From Oreocharis arfaki (Eukaryota > Chordata > Aves > Passeriformes > Paramythiidae): a stretch of 64,000 nucleotides of DNA. Positions 1 to 13,700 of this stretch are shown here, in pieces. Below the pieces are notes generated by a model. It had not been told where the DNA came from. It saw nothing but the letters and a program-made list of their open reading frames with translations, and did not search any database. How positions within the stretch are numbered: position 1 is the first letter of the stretch; each line of letters starts with the position of its first letter. The translations under genes and the position numbers were made by a program. Where the stretch lies: the NCBI GenBank assembly GCA_013398015.1, contig VZRR01010919.1, positions 341,351 through 405,350 of the forward strand. Reading direction: 5' to 3'.

Positions 1-3000
1 ATCTGTCAGGAGCTAGCAATGGAGAAAACTTTCTTAGTAGGTTATTTCACCCTTTCTGGAGAACTTTCTTTCTTCAGCATGTTACTGACTTGTTTATTTC
101 TACTGGCAAAACCTATGCCTGTAAGTGCTTTTTCACTGGGTGAATATTCTAGATACAACAAGTTGTTCTCTCTAAGTAGCTACAAATTTTATGTTCAGGA
201 AGCGATAGTGAATCCTTCAAAATAATCCCTCTTTTACGCTCTTTGATGTATCCTTCCACGAAGAATCTCGTACTGAAAGGATGTGGAATTGAGCCTAAAT
301 TGGCATAGTAGGTAATTCTTAAATTGCTCTCTATGGAGATCTCTTCCTCCACTATGTAGCCACGTGGTACATTTTCAGGAGACTAAATAGACCCATCCTA
401 CCATTTCCAACATGAAAAAAAGAGATATTTTCTGCTGTTGTTATAAATAGGTTGTAGTTAGGAAGTATGTATGATTTAGTTTCAAATGCTGCTGGTAGAA
501 TTGGCAGTTTAATGAAATGTTAGTGCAACTTACTAAACTAAAGAACACAGTAATTAATTTCACTCTGTTTTGACAGAAAAATTCTTTATTGAATCATTGC
601 ACCGGAAAGTGTAGCCCGCTGGGAAGGGAAACTTGTAGGAGATATTAGAGACTTAACTGCAGTTCTGTGAAAATATAGTGCTTGAGCCTACAGATAGAGA
701 CTGTAGGTTTTTCAGAGAAAACTTTGTGTAAATTCTGTATGACAATTATGAGTCTATTCATTGACAGATCAGTAATTTATTTCTACAAGTTAATGCACTA
801 TCAATAAGCAGAACAGGACCAGAAGCTATGCTATCTAGCAGGCATGTTGGGACAATGCAGGAGAAGACGAACAAAACTAAAGAGGAGATACTGAACAGAG
901 ACCTTTAATATGGACATAAAGTGCTAAGCGAGCTGAATAAATCTAAATACAACAGAGGACTGATCCTAAACAAACGGATGATTAAACTTGAATTTATACT
1001 CCAACATTCTTCAAATATCACTTTATTAATCTTGAAAACTAAGGCCTTCTCAGAGAGAAAGAGGAGTGTGACCAAATATGTTTGTAACAGCAGATTATTT
1101 TATTTGTGATAATCTCTTCAGTTGTTAAAAATGGAAATTAACAAAAACGTGTGTTAGCATTAAATTTGGAATTAGTTAATAACATTAGCAGACCACTGCT
1201 GCATTTTGCCAAGTGTAGGAAAATCTGCATGTTTATGGATATTCTCTTTCTTCTCAAATTAAAATAAAATGTTTTGGCAACTTGACCAACCTTGTTTCTA
1301 ATTTCTTTCTTGTCAGAAATCCTACATTCTTCTCAAACCATTCTCCTGACTTTCCTCTTGTAAATTAAATTCCTTAGGCAATTTTCTTATGTTACCATGT
1401 CTTTTTAATCCTCTAGATACAACCAAGATTACCTTAAATCCTCTTCGATGAGCTTTCTGCTGCATTCACCAGGAAACTGAGAATATGAAGCTGTCATGAA
1501 TGCAAAATGGGTTTGCTCAGTTTGGGCAAAATGCAATAGAAGAATGCACATGTGCAGGAGTGTTTGACAACATGGATAAAATTAAGTAATTGACACACTT
1601 TGCTTGTAGCGTTGGTCTGCTTAAATATTTTAGAGGTTTTTGAAATGAGAGAAATAAGTTAGAGTGCATGGGAAATCATATGCGGAGCTCTGGATGCAAG
1701 TGTTAGCTCTGGCCAGCCCTTGTACCACCCAGTGCTACTAGACATTCCCCAGGTGTGACATCTGTGCCCTCCAAAACCTTTTCTGTTCAGTCTCTGAAGC
1801 AATCTCTGCAAGGGAGAAAAAAAAGTAGAAAAAATGAAAAAGAAACGTATCAGAAGTCTGTCTTTGCAGGTCTCACATTATTTAATTAGGACAAGATTAT
1901 TTCTGTGGATGGGGACAGAAAGAGTCACTGGCCCAGAATGGGCAGCTGTGAACACTTCTCAGAGCATCCGTGGAGAACAGGTCAAGCCTCGGTGGGCCCT
2001 GTGTTTCCTGGTGGTCAGTTTCAAATGTTTCTCCGTGGTTACCACAGTGACATCATTGTTTTGTTCTGGTTTACCAGGGAAAGGAGTGACTTCTTCCTGA
2101 TCCCAATTATTCACCTTGTGTTAGTTTCTGTGTTGTCATCTCTTTCGTTTGTTTGCTTAAAATTATGTCAAGGAAATAAATATTTCATGAACATTTTAGT
2201 TCAATTGTGCAAGGGAATAGAGAAAGCAAAACCCTCAAAAATGTATATCAAAAAACAACTTTGGATTACTTTTCCAGAATATGAGGGAAATTCAAAACTC
2301 AGAATTATAATGGGTTCATTTGCAGATTTTTGTAATGCAAAATAGAGACTTTTCCTCTTTCTGTTAGTAATATGATTTGCAGATGAAATTCTATTCTGCC
2401 ACTGCACCTTTCCCACCTCTCCTTTTTACTACCTTTTTGAGGCCTTTGTTTTCTATTATATCAGCTCTTAATTCATAGCCTTGTGAGTTCAGAACTGTCA
2501 TAAAGCTCTAAATACCTCCACCCTTTGTTACCTGGAAGGGCAAGGCAGTGTGCCAACAGCATGCTGGTTGTCCACTCAGGCAAGAGGAGCTCAGGTAACA
2601 TTTCAAGACATATTTTAAGTCTCACTGATTGGATTTACCTATGGCATTATATAGTTATATATTTATAACCAAAAAAACAATCTGATTTCAAATTGCGGTC
2701 AAGAGGAAATAAAGAAGTGGTCACGCCTTTCACCAGTATGCCATGTCTCTTCTGCTTTTTGCAGTTAACGTTGCTTAGTGTACAATAGTTAGATTAAAAA
2801 GAATTCCAATATAAAAAGTAGTAAGAATAGGGGAAAAAGACTTCTGAAGGATCTCTTCATATTTATTTAGCAGAAATCCCTGTGATTTCTGCAGCATACT
2901 GAGTCTTTGGGCTTGTTTCATGTCGTTTTTCTTTATTCTCCTTGCTTTTTTACAAGGAAAAAACATATGTTGGCAGAGGTACTTGTCCAAGTCACTGCAA

Positions 3001-5774
3001 CCTGCATTAGCTTAATACTTCTCCTTTACTGACAGCTAAGTTAATACAGCAGCATTAGGCTACTGTAGGGTTCAAAATGTTGTGGTGCTTGTTCAATTGA
3101 ATTACACCAGCAGAAGTCCTTAAAATTGAGAAGCTGTACCAGCAAAAATGCGTTTTTCTCGGTAGAGCTCACATAACTCATTTACCACATTGGTACAGTG
3201 TGATCTCTTTAATACACCCTCATTTATACCAAGAGTGTTTTGCTTCTTCCATACCTGGCGATGCTGGCACGGTAAAGCACAACGAAATTGAAAACACTTA
3301 AGAATACAAATGCGTGCTATTTCTCAACCTTGAAAACCCCCGTGCAGGCAGAACAATACGTTCCATCATGAGCAAGTCAAGCAAGAGGCGTGTTTCCCCA
3401 TATAATTTTTCGATTTCTATTTGCTATCCTCAGCTTAGCTTACAATTTTTTTATTTGTGCTAGCTTCCTTCCAAATTTATTATTATTGGGCTTGTTGATA
3501 TTTATATTTTTAAAGACAAATTTGTTTCTCTAAAGGAGATGTCTGTGAAAGAGATTTTATCAACAGAAGGATTAGCTTCTTTTTCTTCATCCTTTGAAAG
3601 AAAGCTGGCTTTGAAAGTCTTATCACTGCACTAAAGATAATGTTGCAGACTGTTAAATCACAATTTGATTCCTCAGAGAAAATTAATTAACCTCCAAATA
3701 CATATTTAATGACACATCCTATGCATTTCAGCACAGCTCAAGCATTAACTACATGAGACATTGCTTTTCACTAAAAAGTAAGATGAACAACATACAGCAT
3801 TTGAGAACTAGGAATTTTAATCAAAAATACGTTAGAAGTATGTAATTTGGGATCCACAAGGCTCCAGATGACTGGGTTTGTTTCAGATCAGTGTTGATGG
3901 ATATTGTTTTTACTTGACAGCTGCTCTGCATCAGCTGTGATGAGCCACTGGTTACAGTTCCCACCCAGCTGACCAGGCCCTGTGTAGGAATTAGCGCTGA
4001 GTGCCACAAATCTCCGGTTTACCTGGGCAGTGGGGCTACAGGACAAAGATCAAACTAATAGCAGAGGGGCAGGACACATCAGCAGGATAATGTGTGCTGC
4101 CTTTTCCTGGGGTGCATTTTCTCTTTCAGAGCTAATAACTTGGAAATTTTTTGAAAATTTGCACAGAAACCTTTTCAAGGAACTTTGAAAACTCTCAAGT
4201 TATATATCTCTCTTCAGTTCCCTTTGGCAAAGTACATTCAATTTGATGTCCATTACCAATAGATCCATTAACTAAATTCATTTGCGCTAAACAGGGACTT
4301 TTCTACTAATGCTTGCTCTTTTGTTGCTTCTTATGGTCTTTTAACTCTTTTAAAGAGATGCTGTTAGTATATTGTTTTTAAAAGAAGCAATTTCTGAACT
4401 CTGAATTTGGCTAGAACAACTGTTAAGACCATGTCTCTGTTTTAAAATGTCACTTACAAAGTACTTTCTTTCCCTTTGCCATCTTTTTTTTCCAGTGTAA
4501 CAATTTTCTCTGACACTTTCAACTCAATAGCAGGAATTTTCGACTTTGAGTTTGGTGACCTCCTCCTTTATAAAGTCAGCTTTCAGCTACTCTGCATTTT
4601 AGTGAAATAACCTCATAACATTTTCCATAGCAAGATGCTATGATGTAATTGCTGCTGAATTATGATCACTGCAAGATACTATGAACAAGAAAAGGCTAAC
4701 AAGCAAAGTGAAGTAATAGCTAAGCATATTTTCTTTATATAAATAGCGTATTGCAAAATTTTTCTGTGTGCAAGTTTTCCTTTAATAGACATTGTACTAC
4801 AAATGTATGATGTTGGTGGAAGATATGTTCATTCTGAGGAGATGTGGAATTATTTATATTGATTATTTCTCAACACAACTGTTCCTTTAACATATGGAAG
4901 AAACTATTTCTCTCCATTGTCAGCTGGAAAACAGTTAATTAGATTCTCATCCACATGTAGAGACAATTAGGCTATTAGCTATAAATGAGGCACCTGAGAG
5001 ACATGAGGCTTCTTCTCCTCACTTGTGCCCTGCCGAGATGAGTTATCTGTAGATGAATGCTGTACTTAGGAAGGTTGTTTTTCACAAACACCCCTTCAAA
5101 TAGGTTCTTTAGTTCCAGCTCTTGGAGGTTTCATGAGCCACCTGATTATCAGTAGGTATTATTTAGAGTATTATATTAATGATTTAGTTATAGTGTACTG
5201 TTGCTTTTGCTTTCAGTTGTAATACCATGCCTAAAATTCAGCTAGGAATCTCCTATATTTTTACATACATATTGCAAAGAACTTGAAAACTGTTTGATGT
5301 GCACCTAACAATAAACAAAAAACTTATTGAATGCCATTATTGGCTTTCTACTGTTCCTTCATGAAGAAATCAGATATTTCAGGGTACAAGCTGAGAATGC
5401 TTTTAGTATGAAAGCTACTTAAGTTGGGAAATGAAGTGCTATTAGTATGATATTCCCTTAAAAACAAAACAAACAAAAAAATCTCTTATATTTTAGTAGA
5501 AGAGAACTCAGCTAATAATCATTAATTATAAAGCTGCTCTAAATCTTGAATCTTAAAATTTTGCTGAATTTAAATCCTGAGAAAGATATAATTGAAGAAA
5601 AAACTTGTCTCGAACAGGGCGGTCTTTGAGAAGAATGCATTTGATAACTTTGAGAAGTTATCAAAGATGCTTTCCATTTGTGCTGCTTGTCATGCAACAT
5701 CTTTTTTTGGAGATTGCTTTTTCATAATTTTAAAGCAATGGGGAATACTAATCCTGTATGACTGCTAACAGGGT
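1..5774. other. Non-coding stretch, no gene recognised
   Basis: AT-rich DNA with only short chance frames. The longest, 146 codons at 1905-2345 on the + strand, has no recognisable domain and no usable splice context. One small perfect hairpin, CATAGCA-aga-TGCTATG, sits at 4626-4642. I see no repeat family that I can name. Probably intergenic DNA upstream of RXFP1. Confidence 0.5.
5640..5665. repeat. Perfect 11-bp inverted repeat (stem-loop)
   Basis: TTTGATAACTT at 5640-5650 is followed by the loop TGAG and then its exact reverse complement AAGTTATCAAA at 5655-5665. Flanking GCA on the left and GATGC on the right extend the stem with a small bulge. No gene lies beside it, so function is unknown. 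It sits about 110 bp left of a CR1 copy but is not part of the CR1 consensus as I know it. Confidence 0.7.
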
Positions 5775-6225
5775 CATCAGCTCTGTGAGTGGTCACCAGT
5801 GAGGTTCCTCAGGGCTCCATGGTGAAGGCTCTGGAGCAGAAGCCCTGTGAGGAGCAGCTGAGGACACTTGCTCTGTTCAGCCTGGAGGAGACTGAGGGGA
5901 GACCTCATTGCAGTTACAATTTCCTCAGGAGGGGCAGCCACTGATCTCCTCTTTCTAGTAACCAGCGACAGAACCTGAGGGAATGGTCAGGAGAGGTTTA
6001 GGTTGGATATTAGGAAAAGGTTCTTCACCCAGGGGGTGGTTGGGCACTGGAGCAGGCTCCCCAGGGAAGTGGTCACAGCACCACTGGCAGAGTTCCAGAA
6101 GTGTTTGGACAATGTTCTCAGCACATGGTCTGGTTTATGGGGTAGTCCTGTTCAGGGCCGAGAGTTGGACTTAGTGATCCTTGTGTGGGTACCTCACAAC
6201 TCAGGATATTCTATAACTCTGTGAT
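5775..6225 (+). mobile_element. CR1 LINE, 5'-truncated 3' end with internal deletion
   Basis: Classic CR1 3' region in forward orientation. The recognisable landmarks run in order: 'gaggttcctcagggctcc', 'ctgttcagcctggaggag', 'ggttggatattaggaaaagg', 'ttcttcacccagggggtggt', 'aggctccccagggaagtggt', and the terminal 'attctataactctgtgat' ending at 6225. CR1 elements are non-LTR retrotransposons whose copies are usually 5'-truncated and end in short imperfect repeats instead of a poly(A) tail. The stretch around 5810-5830 jumps from the reverse-transcriptase end region ('cagggctcc') straight to sequence close to the 3' UTR ('ggctctggagcagaagccctgtgagg'), so several hundred bases of the usual element appear deleted. 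The open frames inside it (for example 5983-6174) are chance frames in degenerate sequence. Confidence 0.93.
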
Positions 6226-8509
6226 ATCTTCATTATTTGCAACAGTGCTGGAGCAGTCCAGCTCACTCCATAGTACTAAATCTAAAATGTGGGCTGAGAG
6301 CAAACTTTGCCTTGTGTTGGGGCAGAGTTTTCCAGAATGTGCTTTCTAAGACTGCTCTAAACAGCTTTTGATGTGTACCATTTAATGAAAGGAAAACACA
6401 GTGATTGTCTTAGGCTGATATTCCCAGGATGTGTTATGCCTAAAGAAGTAAGGGAGGAGAAGGCATCAAAATTACAGGAAATCCTTCTGCATGGGTTTTT
6501 TATTGCTTTTTAATCTGATGAGAAATGTAAAAGAAATCATGCTAGGCTTTGATTCCCAAATTCTGTGAATGTCAACAAAAAATTATGCAGCATTATTGAC
6601 TTCAAGACCTTGGCTACAGAGGACAAATTATTTTTTGCAAAATACTGTTTACAACAGTAAAATGTATCTCTCTTGAAGAGAGCCTTGCAGTACCTAGAAA
6701 ATAGCCTGATATATGGGGTTTTTTTGGGACTATATCATTTTACTCTTTGCAAGTGAATTTTCATTTTTGGTAGATAAATAGCCACCCGTCAGATTCACGC
6801 AGGAGAGAAATCACAAGTTTTATTTTTGTTTCTTTGATGTGAGGGCTGGCTCAGGGCTGCTCTGATCCCATTCCTATTACTCCCTTCAATGACAAACCTC
6901 AGAAAGGCTGCTCTAAAAGTGAGGACAGCTACAACTCAGTGATACAGTCACATCAGAGGGTCTCCACAAGCCAGACCTGAAAGACCAAGGCATAGCACTG
7001 AGTATGCTGATTGCCAGGTTCCTTAGTAGTCTTCTAAATTGTGAAAAAACTCGGGAAACAGAATAAACAATCTTCTGTTTTCCACCTGTGAGTATACAAA
7101 GAATTAATTTCAGGAGAAAAAAAAAGAAGTGGTTTGTGATCTGAGATATAGGATGTGGAGACATGCTTTCAGCCTACAGGCCTCTTCAAGGACAAACGTG
7201 AAAGTTAACTGCTTGACAGTAGGGTGAAATTCGCTGTAAATTACTTGCAACTTCCTTAGTTAGCATTCCACAAATCCATAACTGTTGAATGCTTCCATGG
7301 AAAGATTTTGTGATGCAGGGAAGGGGCAATCTATAGAAAATGTTTCTGTCCTCAAGTAAAACAGATGTTGCCTTGCAGCATGTGACTTGGGCGTAGACAT
7401 ACAAACAAATACACAATTTTGAACAACTGTGGCAGAAGAGTTTGTAAAAAAAAGTAGTCTAAAAATATTGCAAATATTCATCTCTTGAGAAATAAGGCAA
7501 GAAAAAAGGAATAAACCAATGAGCTGTCAATTTCTCTTTAGGTTATTTTTTGTTTATTCCCTTCCTTCGAAGCAGAAGCTAACAATTTATTCTCTAGAGC
7601 TCTGAAAGGTTAATCACTTGCAGGAAAATAAGGATGTGAAGAATATCTGTGTAATAAGAGCTAAAAATGTCAGATGCCTGGGGATAAAGGAAATATTTTT
7701 GTGTTTTTCAAATCACTGGCTATTGTGATTTTTTTGAACACAAGTAAGGATATTATTTTAAATAAAACATTACCTTTTGCATAAGGGGAATTGTCAGTGG
7801 TTGCAAAGAAAAGAAATCAATTTGGAAGTGGTGAAAGACTATGACCAGTATTCACCTTTTTAGTGAACCAGTAGAGTGCAGCAGGCAGGGAGCTGCTCTG
7901 TTGGAAAGCACACTCCCATGCATGCCCAGCAACAGGCAAGCACCAGCTGAATCCTCCTCAGAGCTGCCAAGCCATCAGACTAGGTTCTGTAGGAGGAGAT
8001 ACTCAGAAAGCTAGTGGTACAGCGTATTCATAGGGTATTTTACCACCCCTTTCCTAATCATCTCACCAACCTAGGAAAAATAATTGGTTCATTGAGCATA
8101 GAAATCTGTTTTCCAGAAATATTGGTTTTCTCCATAGAAGGTTTTCCTGGGCCTTTCTCAAGACATTTCAAGGAGTGGTTTTCAAAACTTGCTCAGAAAT
8201 CCTGATTTTTGGGGTGTGTTTGTATCTGAACACTGCAAGTGTATCTGCAAGAGACATTCCAGATGTAATATTTCACCTGTAACTTAGGGGCAAGGGGCAA
8301 ATGAAGAATTTTTCAAGGTTTATAAAATTCCCGAGATACAATCTCTCATTACCTTTTTCAGTAGATTACTGTAGTTGCTTAAGCTTGTCCTAGTGCTGGA
8401 GAGGGAGAATCAGTCTGTATTTCACACAGTTGGGATTTAGGGTCCGAGAATGGAACAGTATTTTAAAGCTGAATGGTTATTTCAGAAAGCTGAATTTATA
8501 GTTCCTGTG

Positions 8510-8547
<38 letters not shown>

Positions 8548-9811
8548 GTGCTTAGTGTCAAGCCTCCTGATGTGCAATATGTAAGTGCTTTTAGTGTTGA
8601 AAAGTCTGGAGATTATGTATTTTAAAAAAAAAAATACCTTGCTTTTTAATTATTTTCTTTCTGCTAATTTGTTTCGTGTTGCTCTCAGTCTTCATGACTC
8701 CCATGCCCAAAAATGCATACAGATTTGTAGAAGCTGGCTTGCAGAAGTGTAAATTTGACCTCTGCATTCTCCTGCTAACTTTTATGACTTTATAATCTGC
8801 AATTCAGTGATTGGAAGAGATTGCCTTAGTGGTAAATACAATTTCAATGAAAGACCTTCTAAATCATGTTCCAATTGTACACTCCGATCTGTTTGCTAAG
8901 GCGTGCTCCTGCTACAGGTTGTAGCCTGCTTTCATTCACTTGCTTCCTACAGACAAGTTAATGATGTTCCTGCCATCCAAGGCAGTCCCAAAGCAGGCAG
9001 ACAGAGTGGGGCTTTGGCTGCAGGCTTCTCTGTGGTTGACAATGAAGGCATTTAAACAGAAAGTTTTTTCACACAGTACACTTTATGATTGAAACAGATT
9101 TATTGCTTAAATGACCCGACGTTTTTTCACAGTCGGGGACAATTTGGTTAATTTTGTGGAGGATTGTATCTCCCAGGGCAACATGTTCTGTAGATACACT
9201 AAATGATCTGTCCTACATTTTAGGTGTATCAGAGCCAGAGTTAATTAAAAAACATCCATTCTGTATAATGTAACAACAGCACTGAGGCCAATCTTGGCTC
9301 CCACGGAAATTATCTACACTAACCAAAAGTTATTTTCTCTCTACACTGCGTAGCTGTTTCTTTTATTAAACTTTTTAAACCATTTTAAGCTTTGATGTTC
9401 TCCAGCTTTTTGGCCGGTGTTTTTCATCAGACGTTATTCATCCTCCTAAGGCATATGTTCTGCTTTCAGAGCAGATATGGGCACTTCCCGGTAATTTATT
9501 CCTGTTTAAAATTAAAATGCATTTAAATTGTATCATATTGGCAGACCTGGAGACGATAGTCTTCTCTACTTACCCACATGGCAGAAAATGCATAAACTAT
9601 AATATTGTTGGTTTTTCTTTATTAACCTCATCTAGCACCTGTGACATGATGGTTTGTTCATCATATTCTTAAATATATGTATATATATAGGTCTTTCTTG
9701 TATCTTTCTTATCTAGAAAAATGTCCTCTCCTCTTTCCATCAGTTTTAATGGCATCTTGCTATGGATATCCTTATCCCTATTCTGGCTATGAAAGTTTAT
9801 CAAGTTAGTTT
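6226..9811. other. Non-coding stretch with a long A tract
   Basis: No coding exon recognised. It contains a 33-base uninterrupted A run at 8512-8544 and a short AT dinucleotide tract near 9672-9690. All open frames are short and without domain character. Confidence 0.5.
8512..8544 (+). repeat. Poly(A) tract, 33 bases
   Basis: An uninterrupted run of 33 A, flanked by 'cctgtggc' and 'gtagtgctt'. It could be a simple mononucleotide repeat or the tail of an old retroposed copy. I see no target-site duplication or polyadenylation signal that decides this. Confidence 0.85.
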
Positions 9812-10708
9812 TCATACAGGAAACAAACTAGTCGTGGTGATAATTCCCCTCATTCTCCTATGGGCAAGTACAATGGGTTCTAGGGAGCTGACTTCAAACA
9901 AGTTGGTCAAGAAATTTGCGGCAAGTGTTCTATAATGATGACCAAGATATCTTTGAAGCAGTACAAATACAGTCTCTAGGATTACTTCAATAAAAAGTGC
10001 CTGTTTAGATCTCATTGGAAGAGCCATGTCCTTGAATTTTAGGACCATCTTATGAAGAGTATCCAAATAGCTTTTATTTCAATCCAGCAGATGCTACTTC
10101 TTGCTTTGGAGATATGCATAACATTTCTAGATTTTATTGTGAGGATGATGTTACAAATTTCCATGTACACATACAAATAAATTAGTAATTTCTTCGGACC
10201 AAAGGACACAATCTTTTTGGTGCAAGAATTCAAATGTGCTGCAGAGGTCCTTGATGGATAAAATAAAATTGATTCTGTTTGTCAAAGATGCATAGGGCAT
10301 CCACATTTTTAGAGCATTGAATACCTTCTGGATCTGGTGTGCGGGATACACTTCACAACAGACTTCATTTCTCTTTCAAGCACTATTAGTAATAAAGCAG
10401 CTTTATAGGTTTGGACAGGCATTTTCCACTGCTCTCTTTTCACATGCAATAATGTCATATTAGCATAGCCAAAGAAGTAGCAAGTATACCTTGACCACAA
10501 TTTATTTTCTCACCTCTGCCATTTCTAGATAGAGGGTTCTACTCCTTTTTCCCATTGTGGTTAGAAAATTTCTCTTTATACCTGTCCCAGTCTTGCACAT
10601 GACCACCATATACTCATTTATTCTCAAGGCGATCTTGTTTTATAGCCCTTTCCCTTCAGTAGTGTTTAATCCAGCAAACATACCTAGAGGGATTAAGTTT
10701 ATTCCCAT
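9812..10708 (-). pseudogene. Candidate decayed coding sequence, identity unknown
   Basis: Four minus-strand reading frames follow each other with little gap: about 10708-10502 (one internal TAA at 10642-10640), 10500-10309, 10351-10151 and 10066-9812. Each gives a peptide with protein-like composition. The second contains the stretch LLIVLEREMKSVVK, the third IQKVFNALKMWMPYASLTNR, and the last a helix-like stretch ending in LTNLFEVSSLEPIVLAHRRM. The frame changes near 10340 and between about 10150 and 10066 would be frameshifts, as expected for a processed or unitary pseudogene. I cannot name the parent protein. Against this, frames of 60-85 codons occur by chance many times in this window, no poly(A) tail is visible at the low-coordinate end, and no target duplication was found. 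Treat it as a hypothesis for a translated search. Confidence 0.22.
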
Positions 10709-13700
10709 TGGCCTTCATTTTTTCTATGCTAAATTATACCACTTTCTTTTCTGTCCTGCCGAAAGAAAACTGTGTCCCAGTAGCCCTTCCCAGTTTGCAC
10801 TGACGTTGCTTTAAAAAATATTGCCCAGAAAGACAGATTCTGGTTAATATTTTAGTTTTGTGTTCACGATGTAAGTGAATTTTTGGTGGAGTGTGTGAAC
10901 TGAGAGTGGACTGCAAAGGAGGAGCAATCCCAAACCAGACTCGTTACTCTGAACAAGGTGTCAGACCTGAGAGAGGTTGAGGAGGGGACAGAGCAGCTCC
11001 CTAGAAGCTGAGCAAGGAAGAACAGTTACTGTTTCGTGGCACTTTGCCTTTGTCAGGCTGTAACTCAACAAGGGCAATAGAGCTTTCTCCGAAACTGTGA
11101 TCCTGGAAAGAACCGATCCTGAAGGGAAAGGGATGGGGACATCAGTCTCAGAGGGAGGGCAGCTAAGTCACCTGAAGGAGGGCCAGAAAACTGAGCCAAG
11201 GTCTCTTTCTGGTTTGAGTTTTTTTCACAGCTGAGCAATGATCCCAGAAAAGATCCGCTCTCATAGCGTCTGAAGTGAAGGAATGGGTCTATAAAGATTG
11301 TTGAGGCACAGAACACGGGATCAAAACAACCAAGCAAAACAGCTTTTTGATGTTTAACATGCGTCAAAAAATTTAAGTCCATTCTAAATAGTGTATCTTG
11401 GAGGATGCTTGGTGGGGAAGAGAACTTAAACTGCATGTAGATGTTTATTTGGTCATCTCTTTTAAGAGGCCAAAATATGTTGCAAATACTTTCCTTAAGA
11501 ATAGCTCTGAAAAGAATGCTGCGTAGCATTTGTAGCAGAAGCAGCTAGTTCTCTTAATTGTCAGAGCTGCTGCTTGTAAACTTGACTGCTTCAAATGAGA
11601 TCTAGAGTTCCAACAGACACAAAATCCAGCTCTGTGTACTTGTGGTTTTATTCAGGATAGCCTAATAGGAGACAGCATTCTGGTAACTCTTGAAATAAAA
11701 AGAAGCAAAAACTTGGTGTACTGACCTGAATTCATAATTAACATCTCCCCCTTCATGGAAATTATACTGAACTTTCATGGCCTTTTATAAGAACAACTGA
11801 CATACTTGGGCCTTCCCCTAAACTGAGCTCTCCTAAGTTACTCTACGGGAATTTTGTTATCTAGAGCAAAAAAAAATAATTGTAGCCTAAAAGGAATTCA
11901 TGGAGACAAATTTTTAGTCCTCACAAGAGAAAGTAAATGGATAGAAATTGGGTCAAGTATCAGGAAATAAGCTTATCCGTGGCTAATTCTTTGCCTCTTT
12001 CTCTCCTCCAGCCACTTCTCCCTCCCCTGACAGAAGATCTTCAGGTTCAGAATTTCCTGGCACCACAATTGAAGGTGCAGCTTGGAGTTCTACAGAGGCA
12101 TTCTAGATAGATACGGCATGAAATTAGTTACTTGCAGTCTGAGGGTTTAAGAGCAAATTATGGCAGGGTAATGTCCTTGTAAGCCAGGAAAGAAATAGAA
12201 TGAAAGCGTAGCTCAGATGTTGTGTTGGCTGAATTCTGTCAGCTGCTGGACCTGCCCGTGAGCCATGCAGGCATCTGTGGAATGCCAGCTCCTCCTCTCT
12301 CACAGCATTGGATGCAGTGTGTGCCTGGCAGTCTCAGCTCCAGCTGCTATAAAAGTAGAAAAAAAGAAAAAAACAAACCACCAACTAAGAATCTGCTACA
12401 GCCTGTTCATACTGAGCATCGCTGTGGAGTGGGCCTCAGGCATTGTTTTCTGATGCTTACCTTTGGGAAAATGTTGGCTGCTGAATCTTCTCTACCCACA
12501 CTGCTGTTTGGGATCTGAGAACACTAATAGCCCTAATATTTTGACCTTTTCTGCTTTTCATTTCTGAAGAGCTAACGACAAGTTTCTTCTCTCATCTAAA
12601 TACTTCTTTTCCAAGAATCTGTGTTCTTTTCCAAAGAAAATAAGCTGTCTTCTTGCTTTATAAACCTCTCATCATTCTCAATCTTTTTCTTCTGGACTTC
12701 CTATTGGCCATTTTCTTTGAGAACATGTTTCAAGCACGCCCAGTGAGATCCCACTGGTACCAACTGGAATAAAAGAATAACCCCTTCTTCATATGCTCAT
12801 TAATATGCATCAGTGTCACATTGAGATTTGGGGGGTTTTTGCGACAATCTATATGCTTTGAAGTTTTTGGTTCATTATAACACCAGAATTTGTCCTAGAT
12901 GTCAACACCATGTTGAACATCTTTAAGGCTACTACACAAATCTTGCCCATTTGATCCCTAAATATGCATCTCTTTCATTATTAAAATATTAAATAATGGT
13001 ACGCGTGTGGACCTGTCTTGCTCCCATGGAATATCTAATGGATGTTTGTTTGTTTTTCTTTAGGATGAGACATATACAGTGACTTCGTGCAAATCTTTCT
13101 GCTTGTTTATTCCATATAATTCTCCATTATACTGTTATAAAGTCTCTCCACACACAGAGTATAGCTGAAGTTGCACTGATCATTCTGAGTTTGAGATAGA
13201 TCCTTTTAAGGAGGAGGTACGAGACTTCATTAAGGCATAAAAGTTACAGAAATAGAAATAAACTTAACCGTTGACCAGAGGCACGGTGTGGGGGGTATCA
13301 ATGTTCCATCAAACTTTGTCTTTACAACTGCTTTTTTTGTTGGTTGGTTTTCATAAGACTTAAGATATGTGATGCTTCAAGTAATGAAGAAATTGTGAAA
13401 GAAAATTAGATTTTTGTGGATAACTTACTCTTTGTAACTCTCTATGCAAACCTGTTAGTAGTTCAATACTAAATATCTCCTGTTTTTTCTAGATTTGCCA
13501 GTAAAGTCTGTGAATAATGATGGTACCCAAGGACATGTTTGCAGCAGACAGGTTTAAACAAGTAATGCTTCTTGTTCTCTCTATAGGAATCACTTTTCAA
13601 GGAATTTCTACTAGGCATTACACTTGTTTTCTAGTTAGAGATATAAAAAGCAGTTCTACAGTGCTTTACTGAGGCTTCTTGTCTGGACAGTTTCCTGCTA

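Noticed and set aside
1905..2345. 146-codon + strand open frame
   Set aside because: Its composition is like the surrounding non-coding DNA and no domain is visible. A second frame overlaps it.
11065..11529. 154-codon minus-strand open frame
   Set aside because: No recognisable motif, no splice context, and no neighbouring frames that continue it.
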